Assembly: GCA_027307235.1 (NCBI GenBank)
Contig: DAHUXH010000020.1
Coordinates: forward strand, 124,001-188,000
From: Vulcanimicrobiota bacterium
GTDB lineage: Bacteria > Vulcanimicrobiota > Vulcanimicrobiia > Vulcanimicrobiales > Vulcanimicrobiaceae
Length of the DNA: 64,000 bases
Direction of reading: 5' to 3'
Position numbers and translations under genes: made by a program. Position 1 is the first letter of the stretch. The number at the start of each line of letters is the position of its first letter. Shown here piece after piece: positions 42,992-52,109 of this stretch. Under the pieces are notes generated by a model. The model had not been told where the DNA came from. It was given only the letters and a program-made list of their open reading frames with translations, and ran no database searches.

Positions 42992-43861
42992 TTACTCCCG
43001 TTCGTCGAGCAGCAGATCGCCCAGGCGCAGCAAGTCCGCGTCGCTCGAGAAGCGGAACTCGATGGTCCCGCCCTTTCCGGATCGCCGCAGCGACACGTGC
43101 GTGCCGAAACGGCGGCGTAGACGCGATTCAAAGGCGAGTTCATCGGCGGAGAGATCCCGCAGATGCGGCCCGGCGGTTTTCGCTGCCGGCGTCGTGACCG
43201 CACCGGCTAAACGCTCGAGCGCGCGCACCGAGAGACCTTCGACCACGGTGCGCTCGGCGAGGTGCACTTGCTTCTCGGGCGCCGCGGCGAGCAACGCACG
43301 CGCATGCCCCGCGCTCAAACGCCCGTCGACGAGCATTCCTTTGACCGCATCGGGCAATTGCAGCAGACGCAGCGTGTTGGCGATCGCGGGACGGCTCTTC
43401 CCCAAGCGTTTGGCAAGCTCGTCTTGCGTGAACGCATACTCGTCGATGAGATGCGCGAAGCCGGCGGCTTCTTCGAGCGGGTTGAGATTTTCGCGTTGCA
43501 GATTCTCGACGATGGCGACCTCGAGTGAGTCCTTGTCGTCGCTCTCGCGCACGATTGCCGGAATCGTCACGCGGTGCAGCGCGGCGGCCGCACGCCACCG
43601 GCGCTCGCCCGCGATCAGTTCGTAACGTTCGCCGCGCTTGCGCACGATGATCGGAACGAGCACTCCGTACTCGGCGACCGAGGCCTGCAAGTCGTGCAGC
43701 GCTTGCGCATCGAAATGTTTGCGCGGTTGGTGCGGGTTGGGCACGATCTGCGCGACCGCGATGTCGCGCATCTTCTCGGTTGCCGTTGGCGAGGTGTGCA
43801 CCGGCGCATCTCCGAGCAACGCGCCCAGACCCTTGCCGAGCCCGCGTTTGGGTTGGCTCAT
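42992..43861 (-). CDS. parB: Chromosome partitioning protein ParB (Spo0J)
   Basis: 289 residues. A CTP-dependent DNA clamp that loads at parS and spreads, and recruits SMC. N-terminal VAQIVPNPHQPRKHFD (about 31-46), the CTPase region with ERYELIAGERRWRAAA (about 78-93, GERR box) and VENLQRENLNPLEEA (about 116-130), then the helix-turn-helix FTQDELAKRLGKSRPAIANTLRLL (read in two halves, about 145-170) that contacts parS; a C-terminal dimer domain with FSSDADLLRLGDLL. ATG 43861 overlaps parA as ATGA. Confidence 0.97.
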   Translation of the reverse strand: MSQPKRGLGKGLGALLGDAPVHTSPTATEKMRDIAVAQIVPNPHQPRKHFDAQALHDLQASVAEYGVLVPIIVRKRGERYELIAGERRWRAAAALHRVTIPAIVRESDDKDSLEVAIVENLQRENLNPLEEAAGFAHLIDEYAFTQDELAKRLGKSRPAIANTLRLLQLPDAVKGMLVDGRLSAGHARALLAAAPEKQVHLAERTVVEGLSVRALERLAGAVTTPAAKTAGPHLRDLSADELAFESRLRRRFGTHVSLRRSGKGGTIEFRFSSDADLLRLGDLLLDERE

Positions 43862-44631
43862 ACGCGCGCTCCCTCGACGCCGAGCATCTCGCGCGCGAGC
43901 GCGAGATAGGCCTGCGCGCCGCGCGATTTCACGTCGAACGTGACCGCCGGCTTGCCGTACGACGGCGCTTCGCTCAGCCGGATGTTGCGCGGAATCTGTG
44001 TCGCGAAGATCTGCTGCGGAAAATACCCCGCAAGTTCGGCGAGCACGTCCATCGCGAGCTTCGTTCGACCGTCGAACATCGTGACCAGCACGCCGCTGAC
44101 GTGCAGCGTGGGATTGAGCGCCTCGCGCACGTGACTGACGATCTTCGTCAATTGTGAAAGACCTTCGAGCGCGTAGAACTCAGCCTGAACCGGGATGATC
44201 AATTCATGCGCCGCCGTCAAGGCGTTGATGGTCAGCAGTCCGAGCGACGGCGGGCAATCGATCAGCACGTAGTCGTACGCACCGGCTACCGGCGCGAGGC
44301 CGCTGCGCAAGCGCGTTTCACGCGAGATCGCCGAGACGAGTTCGAGTTCGGCACCGGCGAGATCGATCGTGGTGGGCAGCACGTCCAACCCGGCTATCTC
44401 GGTGCGATGAATCGCGCCCTGCGCGCCGTCGCCGCGCATCAAAACGTCGTACACGTCGGTTGCGATCGCGCTCTTGTCGATGCCGAAACCGGTGGTCGTA
44501 TTTCCTTGCGGATCGAAGTCGACTACGAGGACGCGCTTGCCCAGCACCGCAAGAGATGCGCCGAGGTTGACGGCGGTCGTGCTCTTTCCGACGCCGCCTT
44601 TTTGGTTGACGATGGCGATGATCCGCGACAG
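43858..44631 (-). CDS. parA: Chromosome partitioning ATPase ParA (Soj), probable CTG start
   Basis: About 257 residues. MinD/ParA ATPase that moves origin regions apart. The deviant Walker A is IVNQKGGVGKSTTAVNLGAS; an ATG at 44547 would leave it out, so the start must be upstream. No ATG, GTG or TTG lies in frame between the upstream stop and the Walker A. CTG at 44631 is preceded by CGGAG at 9 bases, giving residues SRIIAIVNQKGG as in relatives. Also visible: VDFDPQGNTTTGFGID (about 45), LIDCPPSLGLLTINAL (about 118). It begins 20 bases from the parS inside cca. Confidence 0.93.
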   Translation of the reverse strand: MSRIIAIVNQKGGVGKSTTAVNLGASLAVLGKRVLVVDFDPQGNTTTGFGIDKSAIATDVYDVLMRGDGAQGAIHRTEIAGLDVLPTTIDLAGAELELVSAISRETRLRSGLAPVAGAYDYVLIDCPPSLGLLTINALTAAHELIIPVQAEFYALEGLSQLTKIVSHVREALNPTLHVSGVLVTMFDGRTKLAMDVLAELAGYFPQQIFATQIPRNIRLSEAPSYGKPAVTFDVKSRGAQAYLALAREMLGVEGARV

Positions 44632-44644
44632 GGTGGTTCTCCGA

Positions 44645-46066
44645 TTATGAATGTTTCACGTGAAACATTCCGGCCGGGTTTGAAGGCGCGGCGAGTCGAT
44701 CGAGAGCCTGCTCGACCAGGGCCAGCAGCGTCTGGCGCTCGTTACGCTGCGGGTCATCGACGACCTGCTCGAGCAGTTGGTTCAAGATCGCGCCAACGCG
44801 AACATCGCCGCGAAAGCCGGCCGGAGCGAGACCGCGCTCGATCATCGCCGCGATCACCTCGGCTCCGCCGATGGATAGGCTCGCGACCGTCAGCGGCGGG
44901 CGGCGCGCCACTTCTTCCCAGACGCGCGCTTCAAAACGTTCGTTGGAGTCGTCGCGCTTGGGCAAGCCCGAACCCGCGATGTCGGCATGGCGCAGCGCGA
45001 ACTGCCGCTCCAGCTGCCGCGGTCCGATCCGGCGGATGAAGCGCCGCAGCGTCGCATCCTTGATCAGCGGATCGGCCGCGTACATGTGCTGACGCACGAG
45101 GTGCTCGGTGGTCTCCACCACCTCGGTCGAGAAGCGGAAGCGCGCCAGCATCGCGCGGGTCATGTCGGCTCCGACCTGCTCGTGTTTGTAGAAATGCGGG
45201 CCTTCCTTCGTTCGCGGCTTCCCGACGTCATGGAGCAACGCTGCCAGCCGCAGCACCAGGTCGCCGGGCGCGGTGGCGTCGAGGGTCGCCAGATTGTGAC
45301 GCCACACGTCGTAGGCATGGAACTCGTTCTGCTCGACCCCGACGCCTTCGAGCAGTTCCGGCCACAGGTGCGCGAGCAGCCCGGATTCGCGCAACAGCTC
45401 AAGGCCGGCGGACGGACGCGGTGCGCGCTCGAGCAGTTTCGTCAGCTCGTCGGAGACCCGTTCGGCCGAGACGGTCGTGACCAGCGCGGCGGCGGCCTTC
45501 ATCGCGGCACCGGTGGCCGGACTCAAGCGATAGGCGAAACGCGCCGCGAACTGTACGGCGCGCAGCATCCGCAGCGGATCCTCACGGAACGTTTGCGGGG
45601 TGAGAATGTCGATCCGGCGCTCGGCGATGTCGGCCGCACCGCCGTACGGATCGACGAGCAGGCCACCCGGGAGCGCCCGCGCCATCATGTTCATGCGGAA
45701 GTCGCGCCGCGCCAGATCGTCGGCCAGCGGGACACCGGGTCCGCTCTGCACGTCGAAGTCACGATGGCCGGTTCCGTGAGAGTGCTCGCGACGCGGAAGC
45801 GCCACGTCCACGGTCTGCCCGTCGAACGTGACCTTGAGGACGGCGAACGCCGCGCCGACCAGATCGACGCGCCCGATCTGCGCCAAGCGCCGCTGAAGCT
45901 CGTCGAGCGGAACGCCGGTCACGACGTAGTCGAGGTCCTTGACCGGGATCGCCGTTCCTTCAACCTCGCCCCGGACCTCGTCACGCACGCGGCCGCCGAC
46001 GGCGAAGAGCGAGCCCGGCGGAAGCACGGAGGCGAGTCGCTCGTCGGTGGGCAGCAGAACATACAT
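44645..46066 (-). CDS. cca: CCA-adding tRNA nucleotidyltransferase / poly(A) polymerase family
   Basis: 473 residues from ATG 46066. Adds or repairs the 3' CCA of tRNA. The head has SLFAVGGRVRDEVRGE (about 22-37) and KDLDYVVTG (catalytic DxD, about 45); the RRDFRMNMMARAL motif (about 115-127) and an HD domain, LLHDVGKPRTKEGPHFYKHE (about 270-290), follow. Longer frames to 46207 run into the 102-bp repeat and are not family-like. The last residues, GMFHVKHS, are encoded by the perfect parS site at 44652, a common hidden parS-coded peptide. It leads the parAB transcript. Confidence 0.93.
   Translation of the reverse strand: MYVLLPTDERLASVLPPGSLFAVGGRVRDEVRGEVEGTAIPVKDLDYVVTGVPLDELQRRLAQIGRVDLVGAAFAVLKVTFDGQTVDVALPRREHSHGTGHRDFDVQSGPGVPLADDLARRDFRMNMMARALPGGLLVDPYGGAADIAERRIDILTPQTFREDPLRMLRAVQFAARFAYRLSPATGAAMKAAAALVTTVSAERVSDELTKLLERAPRPSAGLELLRESGLLAHLWPELLEGVGVEQNEFHAYDVWRHNLATLDATAPGDLVLRLAALLHDVGKPRTKEGPHFYKHEQVGADMTRAMLARFRFSTEVVETTEHLVRQHMYAADPLIKDATLRRFIRRIGPRQLERQFALRHADIAGSGLPKRDDSNERFEARVWEEVARRPPLTVASLSIGGAEVIAAMIERGLAPAGFRGDVRVGAILNQLLEQVVDDPQRNERQTLLALVEQALDRLAAPSNPAGMFHVKHS
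44652..44667. promoter_or_regulatory. parS site, perfect palindrome
   Basis: TGTTTCACGTGAAACA, identical to the widespread chromosomal parS consensus. It lies within the last codons of cca and about 21 bases upstream of parA, and so should be bound by the ParB encoded here. Confidence 0.93.
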
Positions 46067-46086
46067 GACCGTTCCGTTTTTGTTCG

Positions 46087-46188
46087 GGGAAGCGCCGATT
46101 TCCGCCATGCCTTCGTTGCGGAGAGCCTCGTGTACCGTAGTACACTTCGGCTCTCCGCGCCTCGGCCTGACGAAAATCAACGCTTCCT
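46087..46188. repeat. 102-bp imperfect inverted repeat, copy 2
   Basis: Second copy of the element at 39802. It shares the GTGTAC-CGTA-GTACAC tip and both arms. Compared with copy 1, base 46126 (C for G) and base 46150 (G for C) change together and keep the pair, and 46122 (A for G) turns a G-T into an A-T pair. It sits between the cca start and the second parS. Confidence 0.85.
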
Positions 46189-46215
46189 CAGAAGTTTCAA
46201 CTCTCAAGGGGCTTA

Positions 46216-46231
46216 CGTTTCACGTGGAACG
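46216..46231. promoter_or_regulatory. parS-like site, second copy
   Basis: CGTTTCACGTGGAACG; the core GTTTCACGTGGAAC (46217-46230) differs from the perfect palindrome at one position (G for A). It lies in the spacer between cca and the amidotransferase gene. Confidence 0.8.
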
Positions 46232-46315
46232 GGATGGGAAATGTAAAGATTGGGCGAGATTGAATCTTCTTTGAGGTTGGTTTGGGTAGATTTGGGCCCG
46301 GAGGTGTACAAGGAC

Positions 46316-47077
46316 GTGACGACCAGCGTTTCACGTGGAACATGGGAACCGGCTAGGGGCGGCCGGCTGCTTATCGGCCTAAGCTACTCGCAGGGCACTG
46401 CGAAGTACCCGCTTTACCGGGAGGCGCTTCATGCAGCAGCGGACGCCGCCGGCTTGTCCATCGACGTGGAGTGGCTAGCGGAACCGGCGCGCCAGGTCGA
46501 CTGGGACCAGTTGCGCCGCATCGACGGCCTCCTCCTGACGGGCGGTGCCGACGTCGAACCGGCCCGCTACGGCTTGGTCGACAACGGCGGTCTCTGTCGC
46601 ACGTTCCCCGGCCGCGACGCCGTCGAACTCGAGATTATCGAAGCCGCCTTCGCCCGGTCCATCCCGATCTTCGCCATCTGTCGCGGCATGCAGCTCGTCA
46701 ACGTCTGGCGGGGCGGTACGCTGATTCCCAACCTTCCGCGCGCAGTCGACCATCAGTTGCCCGATGCCGAGCGTCACCCCGTCCGCATTGAACCCGATTC
46801 GCAACTCGCCCGACTCTGCGGTTCGGCGACCGCCGGCGTCACCTCGATCCATCATCAAGCCGTCGATCGGCCCGGCGACGGGCTGCGCATCGTCGCGACC
46901 GCCTCCGATGGCGTTGTTGAAGCGGTCGAATGGGCCGATCCAAGCGGGAAGCCGTGGCTGGTGGCCGTGCAGTGGCATCCCGAGCGCATGAGCCTCGACG
47001 AGCCGCTGGCCGGTCCGCTGTACGAGGCGTTTCTAGCCGCGGTGAGGAGCGGCGCCGCCGTCCGGGCGTCCGGCTGA
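46316..47077 (+). CDS. Class I glutamine amidotransferase, gamma-glutamyl-GABA hydrolase family
   Basis: About 253 residues if it starts at GTG 46316. Peptidase C26 fold: PRGG-like RLLIGLSYSQ at the N-terminus, IDGLLLTGGADVEPARYG (about 70-87), the nucleophile Cys in FAICRGMQLVNVWRGGTL (about 124; usually GICRG), SIHHQAVDRPGDGL (about 178) and the catalytic His/Glu in VAVQWHPERM (about 222). Family members hydrolyse gamma-glutamyl compounds. The start is uncertain: GTG at 46304 and 46316 both lie near the parS site at 46327, which is inside the predicted coding part. Convergent with rsmG, overlapping by 45 bases. Confidence 0.85.
   Translation: MTTSVSRGTWEPARGGRLLIGLSYSQGTAKYPLYREALHAAADAAGLSIDVEWLAEPARQVDWDQLRRIDGLLLTGGADVEPARYGLVDNGGLCRTFPGRDAVELEIIEAAFARSIPIFAICRGMQLVNVWRGGTLIPNLPRAVDHQLPDAERHPVRIEPDSQLARLCGSATAGVTSIHHQAVDRPGDGLRIVATASDGVVEAVEWADPSGKPWLVAVQWHPERMSLDEPLAGPLYEAFLAAVRSGAAVRASG
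46327..46342. promoter_or_regulatory. parS-like site, third copy
   Basis: CGTTTCACGTGGAACA with the same single change as the second site. It lies in or just before the start of the amidotransferase gene, coding for part of VSRGTW. Confidence 0.8.
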
Positions 47078-47761
47078 GCCGGTCACGCAGAGCGGACGCT
47101 TTTCGGGAACGCCGGTTCGGCGCGGGAAGCGCGGCGGCGTCGGCCGCTCCTTGCGAACCACGATAATGCGCCGCTCGCCGGTGAGCCGAATCTCGCGTTC
47201 GACCACACCGCCGAGCATCATGGCCGCGTCGCCCAGCGCGTCGCGCTCGGCGCGGTCGAGGTGTCCGCGCTGGAGCACGGCGACGCCGCCCACCGCCAAG
47301 AGCGGCAGGAGCAACTCTACGACCGTCGGCGCCGAGGAGACCGCCCGCGCGGTCGCGCTCGCAAAGTGCTCGCGCAGGGCCGGCTCATGACCCGCGACCT
47401 CGGCGCGTTGCGCGATCACCCGCCCTTGTAGTCCGAGTTCGCCCATCAGCTCCTCCAAGAAGCGAGCCTTCTTGAGGGTGGTCTCGATGAGCGTGACCGA
47501 CACACCGGTTGCCAAAGCGACCGGGATGGCCGGCAGACCGGCCCCCGAGCCCACATCGACCAAGGGATCGGCCACATAGGGAGCGACCGTCAGACTATCG
47601 GTCACGTGCACGGCGAATTCGGCGGCCGTCTTGGCGCCGGTCAGGTTGAAGCGGCGATTTTCCGCCAGGACACGCTGCCCGTACAGCGCCAGCGGCTCGA
47701 CCAGCGCGGGATCGACACCGCTGGCGGCGAGCAGATGGGCGAGATCGTCGCGCTCGGTCAC
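47033..47761 (-). CDS. rsmG: 16S rRNA (guanine 527-N7)-methyltransferase RsmG
   Basis: 242 residues. Methylates G527 of 16S r[21 protein letters not shown] (about 35-53), the SAM-binding [17 protein letters not shown] (about 65-82), and [18 protein letters not shown] (about 136-154) are conserved. GTG 47761 overlaps the mnmG stop as GTGA, the usual start for this pair. The C-terminal 25 residues after RIIVVRKER are longer than average and overlap the convergent amidotransferase gene. Confidence 0.95.
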   Translation of the reverse strand: MTERDDLAHLLAASGVDPALVEPLALYGQRVLAENRRFNLTGAKTAAEFAVHVTDSLTVAPYVADPLVDVGSGAGLPAIPVALATGVSVTLIETTLKKARFLEELMGELGLQGRVIAQRAEVAGHEPALREHFASATARAVSSAPTVVELLLPLLAVGGVAVLQRGHLDRAERDALGDAAMMLGGVVEREIRLTGERRIIVVRKERPTPPRFPRRTGVPEKRPLCVTGSAGRPDGGAAPHRG

Positions 47762-49611
47762 GCGGGAACGTCGCGGCGGACGTAGACGCCGAGAATCGCT
47801 ACATCGGCGGGGGTCACGCCAGGGATACGAGCGGCGGCGCCGAGCGTCCGCGGGCGCTGCGCACGCAGCTTCTCGCGCGCTTCCCGCGAGAGGGCGACGA
47901 TGCTCGCGTAATCGAGCGTCTCCGGGATGACGACCGATTCCGCCTTGGCCGCCTGCTCGATCGCCAATTGCTGACGCCGAACGTACCCTGCGCACTTGAT
48001 CTCTATGGTCACCCGCTCGCCGATCGCCGGCGTCAGCGGCGGGTCGAAATAACCCTCTATATCACCAAACATTAACGCCGGGCGCCGCAGCGCATCGGCA
48101 ACGGTCGCTCCCGCATCGAACTGTTCCCCGCCGACCTGTGCGCCGACGCGCGTGCGCTCAGCCCGGCGCAGTCCGTCGCGCAGCGCGGCTTGGCGCCGCT
48201 CGAACGCCTCCCACGCAGACGGCGTTACGAGTCCGATCTCCCGTCCGCGCGGCGTCAGCCGCGTGTCGGCGTTGTCGTGACGCAAGACCACGCGATGCTC
48301 GGCGCGCGACGTCAGCATGCGATATGGTTCGTCCACGCCTTTCGTGACCAAATCGTCGATCATCACGCCGATGTACGCCTCGCTGCGCTGCAGACGCAGC
48401 GGCGCGCGTCCCTGCGCGGCGCACGCGGCGTTCACGCCCGCGATCAATCCTTGCGCCGCGGCTTCTTCGTATCCGGAGGTACCGTTGAGTTGGCCGCAAT
48501 GATAGAGCCCGGCGATGCGGCGCGTTTCCAGCGTGTCGTGCAGCTCCGTCGGCGGCACCATGTCGTACTCGACCGCGTATCCGGGGCGCACCATGACGCA
48601 CGCTTCCAAACCCGGCAGCGTATGCAGCATCTCGAGTTGAACGTCGGCGGGAAGCGACGTTGAAAAACCGCCGACGTAGAGCGTCGGCTCATGCCAGCCC
48701 TCGGGCTCGATGAACAGTTGGTGCGTCGGATTGTGCGCGAACTTCACGACCTTGTCTTCGATCGACGGACAATAGCGCGGTCCGATGCCGCGAATCAAAT
48801 CGAGCCCGTAGAGCGGCGATTTGGCGAGGTTGTCGCGCACGAGCGCATGCGTCCGGTCGTTGGTGTGCGTGAGATAACACGGCAGTTGCTCGCCCGAGAA
48901 CGCCGCTTCACCGTCATACGAAAACACCAGCGGCACATCGCTTGGATCTTGCCGTTGCATCGCGCCGTACGCGACGCTGTCGCGATGGATGCGCGGCGGA
49001 GTGCCGGTTTTCAAGCGTTTGGTCGGGAATCCCAAACGTTGCAGCGCGTGTGACAATCCGGTCGCCGGTGCTTCGCCGAAACGGCCTTCGAGCTGCACGA
49101 CGTCACCGCGAAAGGTCTTGCCGCCCAGAAACGTTCCGGTCGCGAGTACGACGCGCCGAGCGGAATAGCGCGTCCCGTCGGCGCAGATGACGCCGCGCAC
49201 TGCGCCGTCCGCGACGATCAGGTCGTCGACGAGACCGCGCACGATCGTAAGATTAGGCTGCGCCCGGAGCATCTCGATCGCCAGGCGCGCGTACGTGGGC
49301 TTGTCCATCTGTTGGCGCAACGCGCGCACCGCCGGGCCTTTGCTCTCGTTCAGGAAGCGCGCGTGGAGGCTCGCGCGATCGGCGATCCGCGCCATCGCTC
49401 CCCCGAGCGCGTCGATCTCGCGCACGAGCTGCCCTTTGGCACTGCCGCCGATCGAGGGATTGCACGGCAGCGTGCAGATTTTCTCCGGGTCGCCGGTGAC
49501 GAGGAGCGTCGGCACACCGATGCGCGCGGCCGCCAATGCGGCTTCCACGCCGGCGTGCCCGCCGCCGACGACGATCACCGCCGCATCATCGGACCGCATC
49601 GGCTCGCTCAT
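47758..49611 (-). CDS. mnmG: tRNA uridine 5-carboxymethylaminomethyl modification enzyme, FAD subunit
   Basis: 617 residues. Works with MnmE to modify U34 of certain tRNAs. N-terminal FAD motif [19 protein letters not shown] (about 11-30), [19 protein letters not shown] (about 47-65), [15 protein letters not shown] (about 270) and [19 protein letters not shown] (about 370-390) are typical MnmG sequences; the C-terminal helical domain meets MnmE. ATG 49611. It follows mnmE by 33 bases. Confidence 0.97.
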   Translation of the reverse strand: MSEPMRSDDAAVIVVGGGHAGVEAALAAARIGVPTLLVTGDPEKICTLPCNPSIGGSAKGQLVREIDALGGAMARIADRASLHARFLNESKGPAVRALRQQMDKPTYARLAIEMLRAQPNLTIVRGLVDDLIVADGAVRGVICADGTRYSARRVVLATGTFLGGKTFRGDVVQLEGRFGEAPATGLSHALQRLGFPTKRLKTGTPPRIHRDSVAYGAMQRQDPSDVPLVFSYDGEAAFSGEQLPCYLTHTNDRTHALVRDNLAKSPLYGLDLIRGIGPRYCPSIEDKVVKFAHNPTHQLFIEPEGWHEPTLYVGGFSTSLPADVQLEMLHTLPGLEACVMVRPGYAVEYDMVPPTELHDTLETRRIAGLYHCGQLNGTSGYEEAAAQGLIAGVNAACAAQGRAPLRLQRSEAYIGVMIDDLVTKGVDEPYRMLTSRAEHRVVLRHDNADTRLTPRGREIGLVTPSAWEAFERRQAALRDGLRRAERTRVGAQVGGEQFDAGATVADALRRPALMFGDIEGYFDPPLTPAIGERVTIEIKCAGYVRRQQLAIEQAAKAESVVIPETLDYASIVALSREAREKLRAQRPRTLGAAARIPGVTPADVAILGVYVRRDVPA

Positions 49612-49644
49612 ATGCCGGTAGTGTACCAGGTCGCGGTCCGTGCA

Positions 49645-50985
49645 TCATTTTCCGATGCAGAAGCGCGCGAAGACACCGTCGAGATACTCTTCCTCGGCAA
49701 CGTCGCCGGTGACGTGCCCCAACGCTGCGAAGGCGTGCTGCAGCTCGCCCGCGATGAAGTCGAGCGCATCACCGCGTGCGATGGTCTCATCCGCACGCGA
49801 CAGCGCGTCGCGCGCCGCGGCCACGGCGTCGAACTCGCGCAATGACGCAAGGTGCGGGCGTTCGAGGTCCGGGCGCACGCCGCCCCATCCGATGCGCGCG
49901 ATCGCGCGCCGTATCGCATCGAGCGTGTCCGCATCGCGCACGCTGCCGACGATCTTGTCAGACACATCGACCTCTCGTGCGCCGGCGTCGCCGAGATCGG
50001 CCTTGTTGCAGATCACGACGCGGTCGCGCGACGCGGTGAGCGTCAGCAGCGCGCGTGCTTCGTCGTCGAGCGGCCGGGAACCGTCGATCACGACCAGCGC
50101 CAGACGCGCGGCTTCCAGCGCACTGCGGCTGCGCTCGATTCCGGCGCGTTCGAGCCGATCGGCGTGCGCGCGAATCCCCGCGGTATCGATCAACCGCACC
50201 AGCACACCGTCGATCGCGATCGATTCCTCGATGGTGTCGCGCGTCGTACCAGCGATCTCCGAGACGATCGCGCGCTCCTCGCCGAGCAACGCGTTGAGCA
50301 GCGACGACTTCCCGGCGTTGGGCGGACCGACGATGGCGACGCCGATGCCGTCGCGCACCAAGCGCCCGACCTCGCCGTCGTGCAGCAGCGTGTCGAGGTC
50401 CGCACGCAGCGTTGCGAGGCCGGCGCGCACGCGCGTGCGATCGGGTTCGGGCACTTCTTCGGGAAAATCGATCGAGCCGGCGAGTTCTTCGAGCAGGCTC
50501 GCCAGACGCGCGCGCACCGCGCGCACGGCGACCGCCAGGCCGCCGCCGAGGTTGGCAAGCGCCGCGCGAGCCTGCGAACGCGACTCCGCGTCGATCAAAT
50601 CGGCGACCGCCGCCGCCGCGTGCAGGTCGAGTTTGCCATTCAGAAACGCACGGCGCGTGAACTCGCCCGGCTGCGCCACACGCGCGCCGAGCGCCACCAA
50701 CGCGCGCACGACGTCGCGGGCCACCACCGGCGCGCCATGCACGTGAAATTCGACGACGTCCTCTCCGGTGTAACTCCGGGGCGCGCGAAAGAAGAGCACG
50801 AGGCCGCGATCGATCGCCGCACCACGTTCATCGGCGATGGTTGCACTGGTCGCCACGCGCGGGCGCAAGACCACGCCGGTCATGCGTGTCGCGAGCGCAT
50901 GCGCCTGCGTTCCGCTGACGCGCACGACCGCGATCCCGCCACGCCCGGGCGGCGTCGCGATCGCCGCGATCGTCTCGTCGGTCAC
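49645..50985 (-). CDS. mnmE: tRNA modification GTPase MnmE
   Basis: 446 residues. N-terminal folate-binding domain (ETIAAIATPPGRGGIAVVRV), a helical domain, the GTPase inserted in it (about 215-370; GPPNAGKSSLLNALLG, DTAGIRAHAD, NKAD), and the C-terminal FCIGK tail whose Cys is catalytic in family members. It overlaps no neighbour. GTG 50985 gives the normal start; the frame continues upstream but only as a shadow of the PH-domain gene. Confidence 0.97.
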   Translation of the reverse strand: MTDETIAAIATPPGRGGIAVVRVSGTQAHALATRMTGVVLRPRVATSATIADERGAAIDRGLVLFFRAPRSYTGEDVVEFHVHGAPVVARDVVRALVALGARVAQPGEFTRRAFLNGKLDLHAAAAVADLIDAESRSQARAALANLGGGLAVAVRAVRARLASLLEELAGSIDFPEEVPEPDRTRVRAGLATLRADLDTLLHDGEVGRLVRDGIGVAIVGPPNAGKSSLLNALLGEERAIVSEIAGTTRDTIEESIAIDGVLVRLIDTAGIRAHADRLERAGIERSRSALEAARLALVVIDGSRPLDDEARALLTLTASRDRVVICNKADLGDAGAREVDVSDKIVGSVRDADTLDAIRRAIARIGWGGVRPDLERPHLASLREFDAVAAARDALSRADETIARGDALDFIAGELQHAFAALGHVTGDVAEEEYLDGVFARFCIGK

Positions 50986-50995
50986 AGGGTGGACT

Positions 50996-51430
50996 TCAGG
51001 TGCGCGCGTGCGTCGCCTGCGCGATCGCCGCGCACAGGCCGCTCGGATCGGAGGTTCCGAGCACAATCGGAGCACCCTCGGTGCGATGCAGGCATACGGC
51101 GTCACCGAGGCGATCGTTCCACACCCAACCGCGCAGGGTACGGTGAATGCCGATGCCATCCAAGAACGTCGTGGCCGTCGGTTCCACGCGAGCAAGCTGC
51201 GTCAGCGGCAGCCGTCCAGCCGGCACGCCTAAGCGGAAGTACCAGCGGATCTCACGCGCGTCGACCTCGATCGTGAACGCGGAGAACGCATAGCCGATCA
51301 GCGCCAGCAGCACAGAGGTGCCGGCTGCTCCCCACGATGAGAGCGGCGCGAGCGCGACATACGCGATCACCGCCGCGACTCCGAGGATGAGGAGCATCCA
51401 CGTACCGGGCTCTGTCCGCTGGTAGATCAC
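50996..51430 (-). CDS. Membrane protein with PH-like domain, unknown function
   Basis: 144 residues. Two N-terminal helices (about 10-29 and 31-50) then a small beta-rich domain (about 52-144) with IEVDAREIRWYFRLGVPAGRL, split by a turn, RLGDAVCLHRTEG and IVLGTSDPSGLCAAI, resembling bacterial PH-domain membrane proteins. Function unknown. It is inserted between khpB and mnmE, where most genomes have nothing. GTG 51430 begins 43 bases after the khpB stop. Confidence 0.7.
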   Translation of the reverse strand: MIYQRTEPGTWMLLILGVAAVIAYVALAPLSSWGAAGTSVLLALIGYAFSAFTIEVDAREIRWYFRLGVPAGRLPLTQLARVEPTATTFLDGIGIHRTLRGWVWNDRLGDAVCLHRTEGAPIVLGTSDPSGLCAAIAQATHART

Positions 51431-51473
51431 GCCCGCTCATACCGGTATGGTGCGGGCGAAGTTTCGCGACCGA

Positions 51474-52109
51474 TCACACCGGGAAGATGACGACGCGGCG
51501 CTCGGGTTCGACCCCTTCGGATTCGGTGCGCACGCGTGCGTCGTCGGCGATGGCAAGATGCACGATCTTGCGTTCGGACGGCAGCATCGGCTCGAGCTTC
51601 ACCGGTTTCTTTCCGCTCACCACCCGCTCGAGCGTCTCGAGCGCGAGTTCCTTGAGATCGTCGGCCCGCTTGGCGCGATAGCCTTCCGCGTCGATCGTGT
51701 AATAGCGGCGGTTGGTGCGCGAGCCCGCGTTGATGATGTTGTTGAAGATCAGATTGACGGCTTCAAGTGTCGAGCCGTGGCGGCCGATCAGCGCAGCCAA
51801 GTCCGGTCCGGAAATCTCGAAGTACTCGCCTTCGCTGCGCGGCACGTACGCGATCTCCACCGCTTGCACGCCCATGCGTTCGAGCAGCTCCTTCAGTAAA
51901 TCGTGCGCGGGCTTCGCGTCCTCGGGCAGCGGCTGCGGCTTTCCGGCGTCGAAGGCGACGTGGCGTCGGCCTTCACCGTACGAGCGGCGGCCTTCACCGC
52001 GGCCGCCGCCGCGGCGCGGTCCGCCGCGATCGCCGCCCCGGCCGGGCACGTTGCGGTCGCGAATATTGGCGGGCTGTTCTTCGAATTCGAAATCGTCTTC
52101 GTATAGCAT
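51474..52109 (-). CDS. khpB: RNA-binding protein KhpB/Jag (KH and R3H domains)
   Basis: 211 residues. N-terminus is acidic then Gly/Arg-rich (repeats such as GRGGDRGGPRRGGGRGEG, about 23-42), then a KH domain (about 65-140; ISGPDLAALIGRHGSTLEAV) and R3H (about 145-205; LPSERKIVHLAIADDARVRT). Family members bind RNA in cell-wall and division control. The normal N-terminal Jag_N domain is missing and replaced by the RG-rich segment. ATG 52109 overlaps the yidC stop by one base (TAATG). Confidence 0.9.
   Translation of the reverse strand: MLYEDDFEFEEQPANIRDRNVPGRGGDRGGPRRGGGRGEGRRSYGEGRRHVAFDAGKPQPLPEDAKPAHDLLKELLERMGVQAVEIAYVPRSEGEYFEISGPDLAALIGRHGSTLEAVNLIFNNIINAGSRTNRRYYTIDAEGYRAKRADDLKELALETLERVVSGKKPVKLEPMLPSERKIVHLAIADDARVRTESEGVEPERRVVIFPV

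Noticed and set aside
46067-46207. N-terminal extension of cca across the 102-bp repeat
   Set aside because: The extra residues come from the hairpin element and also appear in the other copy; the family start is at 46066.
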